Source of the DNA: Burkholderiales bacterium
GTDB lineage: Bacteria > Pseudomonadota > Gammaproteobacteria > Burkholderiales > Usitatibacteraceae
Assembly (NCBI GenBank): GCA_017880705.1
Contig: JADGRS010000150.1
Location: forward strand, 1 to 7,294
Direction: 5' to 3'
DNA length: 7,294 nt
The stretch's first letter is position 1; each line of letters begins with the position of its first letter. This document shows, piece by piece, positions 5,631 to 7,294 of the stretch. The notes beneath the pieces were generated by a model, which worked only from the letters and a program-made list of their open reading frames with translations, was not told the DNA's origin and made no database searches. The position numbers and the translations under genes are program-made.

Positions 5631-7294
5631 CGCCGAAGACCGAACTCCACAACCGCTTCACCGCGTCGCGCTCTTGCTCGAGCTCGCCCGGCGCAACCTT
5701 CACTCTCTCCTCGTCGTTCAGTGCCGCTTCGTGGGTGCGCCTGCGCATCGCGAGGTAGGCGTCCGCGGCGTCCGCCGCCACGCGCCTGTCGAGAAGTCCC
5801 AGGTCGCCCGCGCGATGAAGCAACGTGTGGTTCCCCTTGTTCTCGCGAAGCTCGCGATGCGCCGGGCCTTCGGCTAGAACCAGCGCCTGCACCGCGAACT
5901 CGAGGTCGATGATGCCGCCCTCGACCTGCCGCAGCTCCTGCGCCTCGGAGCGATTCTCCGCGCGCATCCGGCGGCGCATCGCGAGGATGTCCTCGAAGAG
6001 CTTCGCGCGGTCGCGCGGCACCGCGAGGATCTCGTCGCGCAGCGCTTCGAAGCGCGCGCCGAGCGCGGCATCGCCCGCCGAGAAGCGCGCGCGCGTGAGC
6101 GCCTGGTGCTCCCAGGTCCACGCGCGCTTCATCTGGTAGTCGCGAAACGACGCGAGCGAGCTCACCATGAGTCCCGAGTCGCCGTCGGGGCGCAGGCGCA
6201 GGTCCGCGTCGTAGAGGACTCCCGCCGCGGTGTGGCTGGTGAGCCACGTGATCACGCGTTGCGCGACCTTCGCGAGCTTCTCCGGCGGCTCGTACGCGGC
6301 TGCGGGGTCGTAGAGAAAGATGATGTCGAGGTCCGAGCCGTAGCCAAGCTCCTTGCCGCCGAGCTTGCCGTAGCCGACGACGCACAGGCCGGCGAGCGCC
6401 GGCGCTCGCTCGCCCCCAACCCGTGGGGGGCCCAATCCAAGACTCGCCGCGGCCTCCACCAGCGTCACGTCGAGGATCGCGTCGGCCAATGCCGACAGCT
6501 CGTCGGAGAGGGCCATCACCGGGAGCTCGCCCTCGAGATCGGCGACGGTGAGGCGCAGCACGTGGCGCTGCTTGAAGTGGCGCAGCTGGTCGATGATGCG
6601 CTCGATGTCGCCGTCGAGGCGCGCGCATTCCTCGGCGAGCGACGCGCGCTCGGCCTTCCAGTCGGTGAGCGTGAAGCTCGATGCGCCGCGAGTGAGCTCG
6701 TCGAGGAGGATCGGGTGCCGCGCAAGGAGGCGGGCGGCCCACGCGCTCTTCGCCACCAGGTGCGCGGCGCGGCGCAGCACCTGCGGATACTCGATGAGGA
6801 GCGAGTAGTAGGCCTCCCGCCCGTCGATCGCCTCGAGAAGCGCGAGGAGCCTCTGCGCCGTGATCTCGCGCCCGCCTTCTTCCGCGACGGCCGCGACGAA
6901 ATCCGGCAGGAGGCGCTCGAGCTTGGCGCGGATCGCCGCCGAGAGCCCGCGATAGCGGCGCGAGCGCGTGAATTCGATGATGCGGCGCGCGACCGCCGGC
7001 GCATCGACGATTCCCGCCTCCTCGAGGTCGTCGGCGAGCCCATCCGCGTCTGGCGCTGCCTGCGGATCGTTCAGCCATGCGGCGAGCTTCGCCGAGCGCT
7101 CCCGCGGCGCCTGCGCTTCGAACAGCGCGTTGAACGCTTCCTGGACGCGCGCGCGATGCGCCTCGATCTCGGCTTTCAATGCGTTCCAGTCCGGGTAGTC
7201 CATGGCCTCGGCGATGAGCGCCTGGTGCTCGCGCGTGCGCGGCAGCGCCTGGGTCTGCTGGTCGTCGTAGTACTGCAGGCGATGCTCGAGGCGG
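5626..7294 (-). CDS. glnE: Glutamine synthetase adenylyltransferase/adenylyl-removing enzyme (5' end outside window)
   Basis: GlnE switches glutamine synthetase off by adenylylating it and on by deadenylylation, under PII and glutamine control. The frame is open to the window edge, so the start is missing. The 555 visible codons are the C-terminal part of a protein usually over 900 residues. They begin with RLEHRLQYYDDQQTQALP, which in this family follows the N-terminal deadenylylase domain, then the central helical region, then the C-terminal adenylylating domain. Its nucleotidyltransferase signature GYGKLGGKELGYGSDLDII has metal-binding aspartates at 6331-6333 and 6325-6327. A third probable one lies in YDADLRLRPDG (near 6202-6204). 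VEGGIIDLEF and the LRxNKGNHTLL-like region follow. The internal Met at 7203 is not the start, because conserved residues precede it. The gene ends VFGV, with the stop inside the 13-bp repeat. Confidence 0.97.
   Translation of the reverse strand, partial: RLEHRLQYYDDQQTQALPRTREHQALIAEAMDYPDWNALKAEIEAHRARVQEAFNALFEAQAPRERSAKLAAWLNDPQAAPDADGLADDLEEAGIVDAPAVARRIIEFTRSRRYRGLSAAIRAKLERLLPDFVAAVAEEGGREITAQRLLALLEAIDGREAYYSLLIEYPQVLRRAAHLVAKSAWAARLLARHPILLDELTRGASSFTLTDWKAERASLAEECARLDGDIERIIDQLRHFKQRHVLRLTVADLEGELPVMALSDELSALADAILDVTLVEAAASLGLGPPRVGGERAPALAGLCVVGYGKLGGKELGYGSDLDIIFLYDPAAAYEPPEKLAKVAQRVITWLTSHTAAGVLYDADLRLRPDGDSGLMVSSLASFRDYQMKRAWTWEHQALTRARFSAGDAALGARFEALRDEILAVPRDRAKLFEDILAMRRRMRAENRSEAQELRQVEGGIIDLEFAVQALVLAEGPAHRELRENKGNHTLLHRAGDLGLLDRRVAADAADAYLAMRRRTHEAALNDEERVKVAPGELEQERDAVKRLWSSVFGV
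6392..6430. repeat. Two adjacent palindromes inside glnE
   Basis: An 18-bp perfect palindrome at 6392-6409 (GCGAGCGCC and its mirror) is followed at once by a C5/G5 foldback (6413-6417 with 6426-6430, loop of eight). They encode the linker just before the GYGKLGG active-site motif, where GlnE sequences vary. They could be chance in such GC-rich coding DNA or a small in-frame insertion. Confidence 0.6.

Noticed and set aside
5504..7078. A 524-codon minus-strand frame overlapping glnE
   Set aside because: It is an out-of-frame shadow of glnE, very Arg/Ala/Gly-rich, and runs through the palindromic repeat into the end of the cyclase gene.

Overview
The window is a high-GC chromosomal segment that looks like core genome of a betaproteobacterium, or a close relative. 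The inference rests on the run ilvE, small CHCC zinc-finger gene, waaF, and on the sequence style of these proteins, including the Cys-rich WaaF tail. No tRNA, rRNA, CRISPR array, transposase or phage gene was found. Every base lies in a gene or in one of four short intergenic gaps, none longer than about 165 bp.

Layout. The left block is on the minus strand and is read from about 4104 down to 1. Its order is ilvE (branched-chain aminotransferase), a 67-residue zf-CHCC protein overlapping ilvE by 23 bp, waaF (LPS heptosyltransferase II), a Rieske non-heme iron oxygenase whose TTG start overlaps the waaF stop, and a secreted DUF1684 protein cut by the window edge. The overlaps point to one transcription unit from ilvE to the Rieske gene, interrupted between the zinc-finger gene and waaF by a 142-bp inverted-repeat element. 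DUF1684 may have its own promoter. On the right, a plus-strand gene at 4237-5541 encodes a six-helix membrane class III adenylate cyclase. It is divergent from ilvE and convergent with glnE, whose C-terminal 555 codons fill 5626-7294 on the minus strand.

The genes serve separate housekeeping roles: amino-acid synthesis, LPS inner-core assembly, control of glutamine synthetase, and cAMP signalling. The Rieske oxygenase has no recognisable substrate or reductase partner here.

The most interesting non-coding structure is two unrelated perfect inverted repeats. One (2824-2965) has 40-bp arms built from a 9-bp triplication, with its inner edge 15 bp from the waaF start codon. The other (5539-5615) has 25-bp arms plus a tandem 13-bp duplication. 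It lies between the convergent cyclase and glnE genes, and its terminal sequence supplies the stop codon of both. Both resemble REP/MITE-type mobile palindromes. I see no convincing new multi-gene system; the novelty is in these elements and in the waaF-Rieske coupling.
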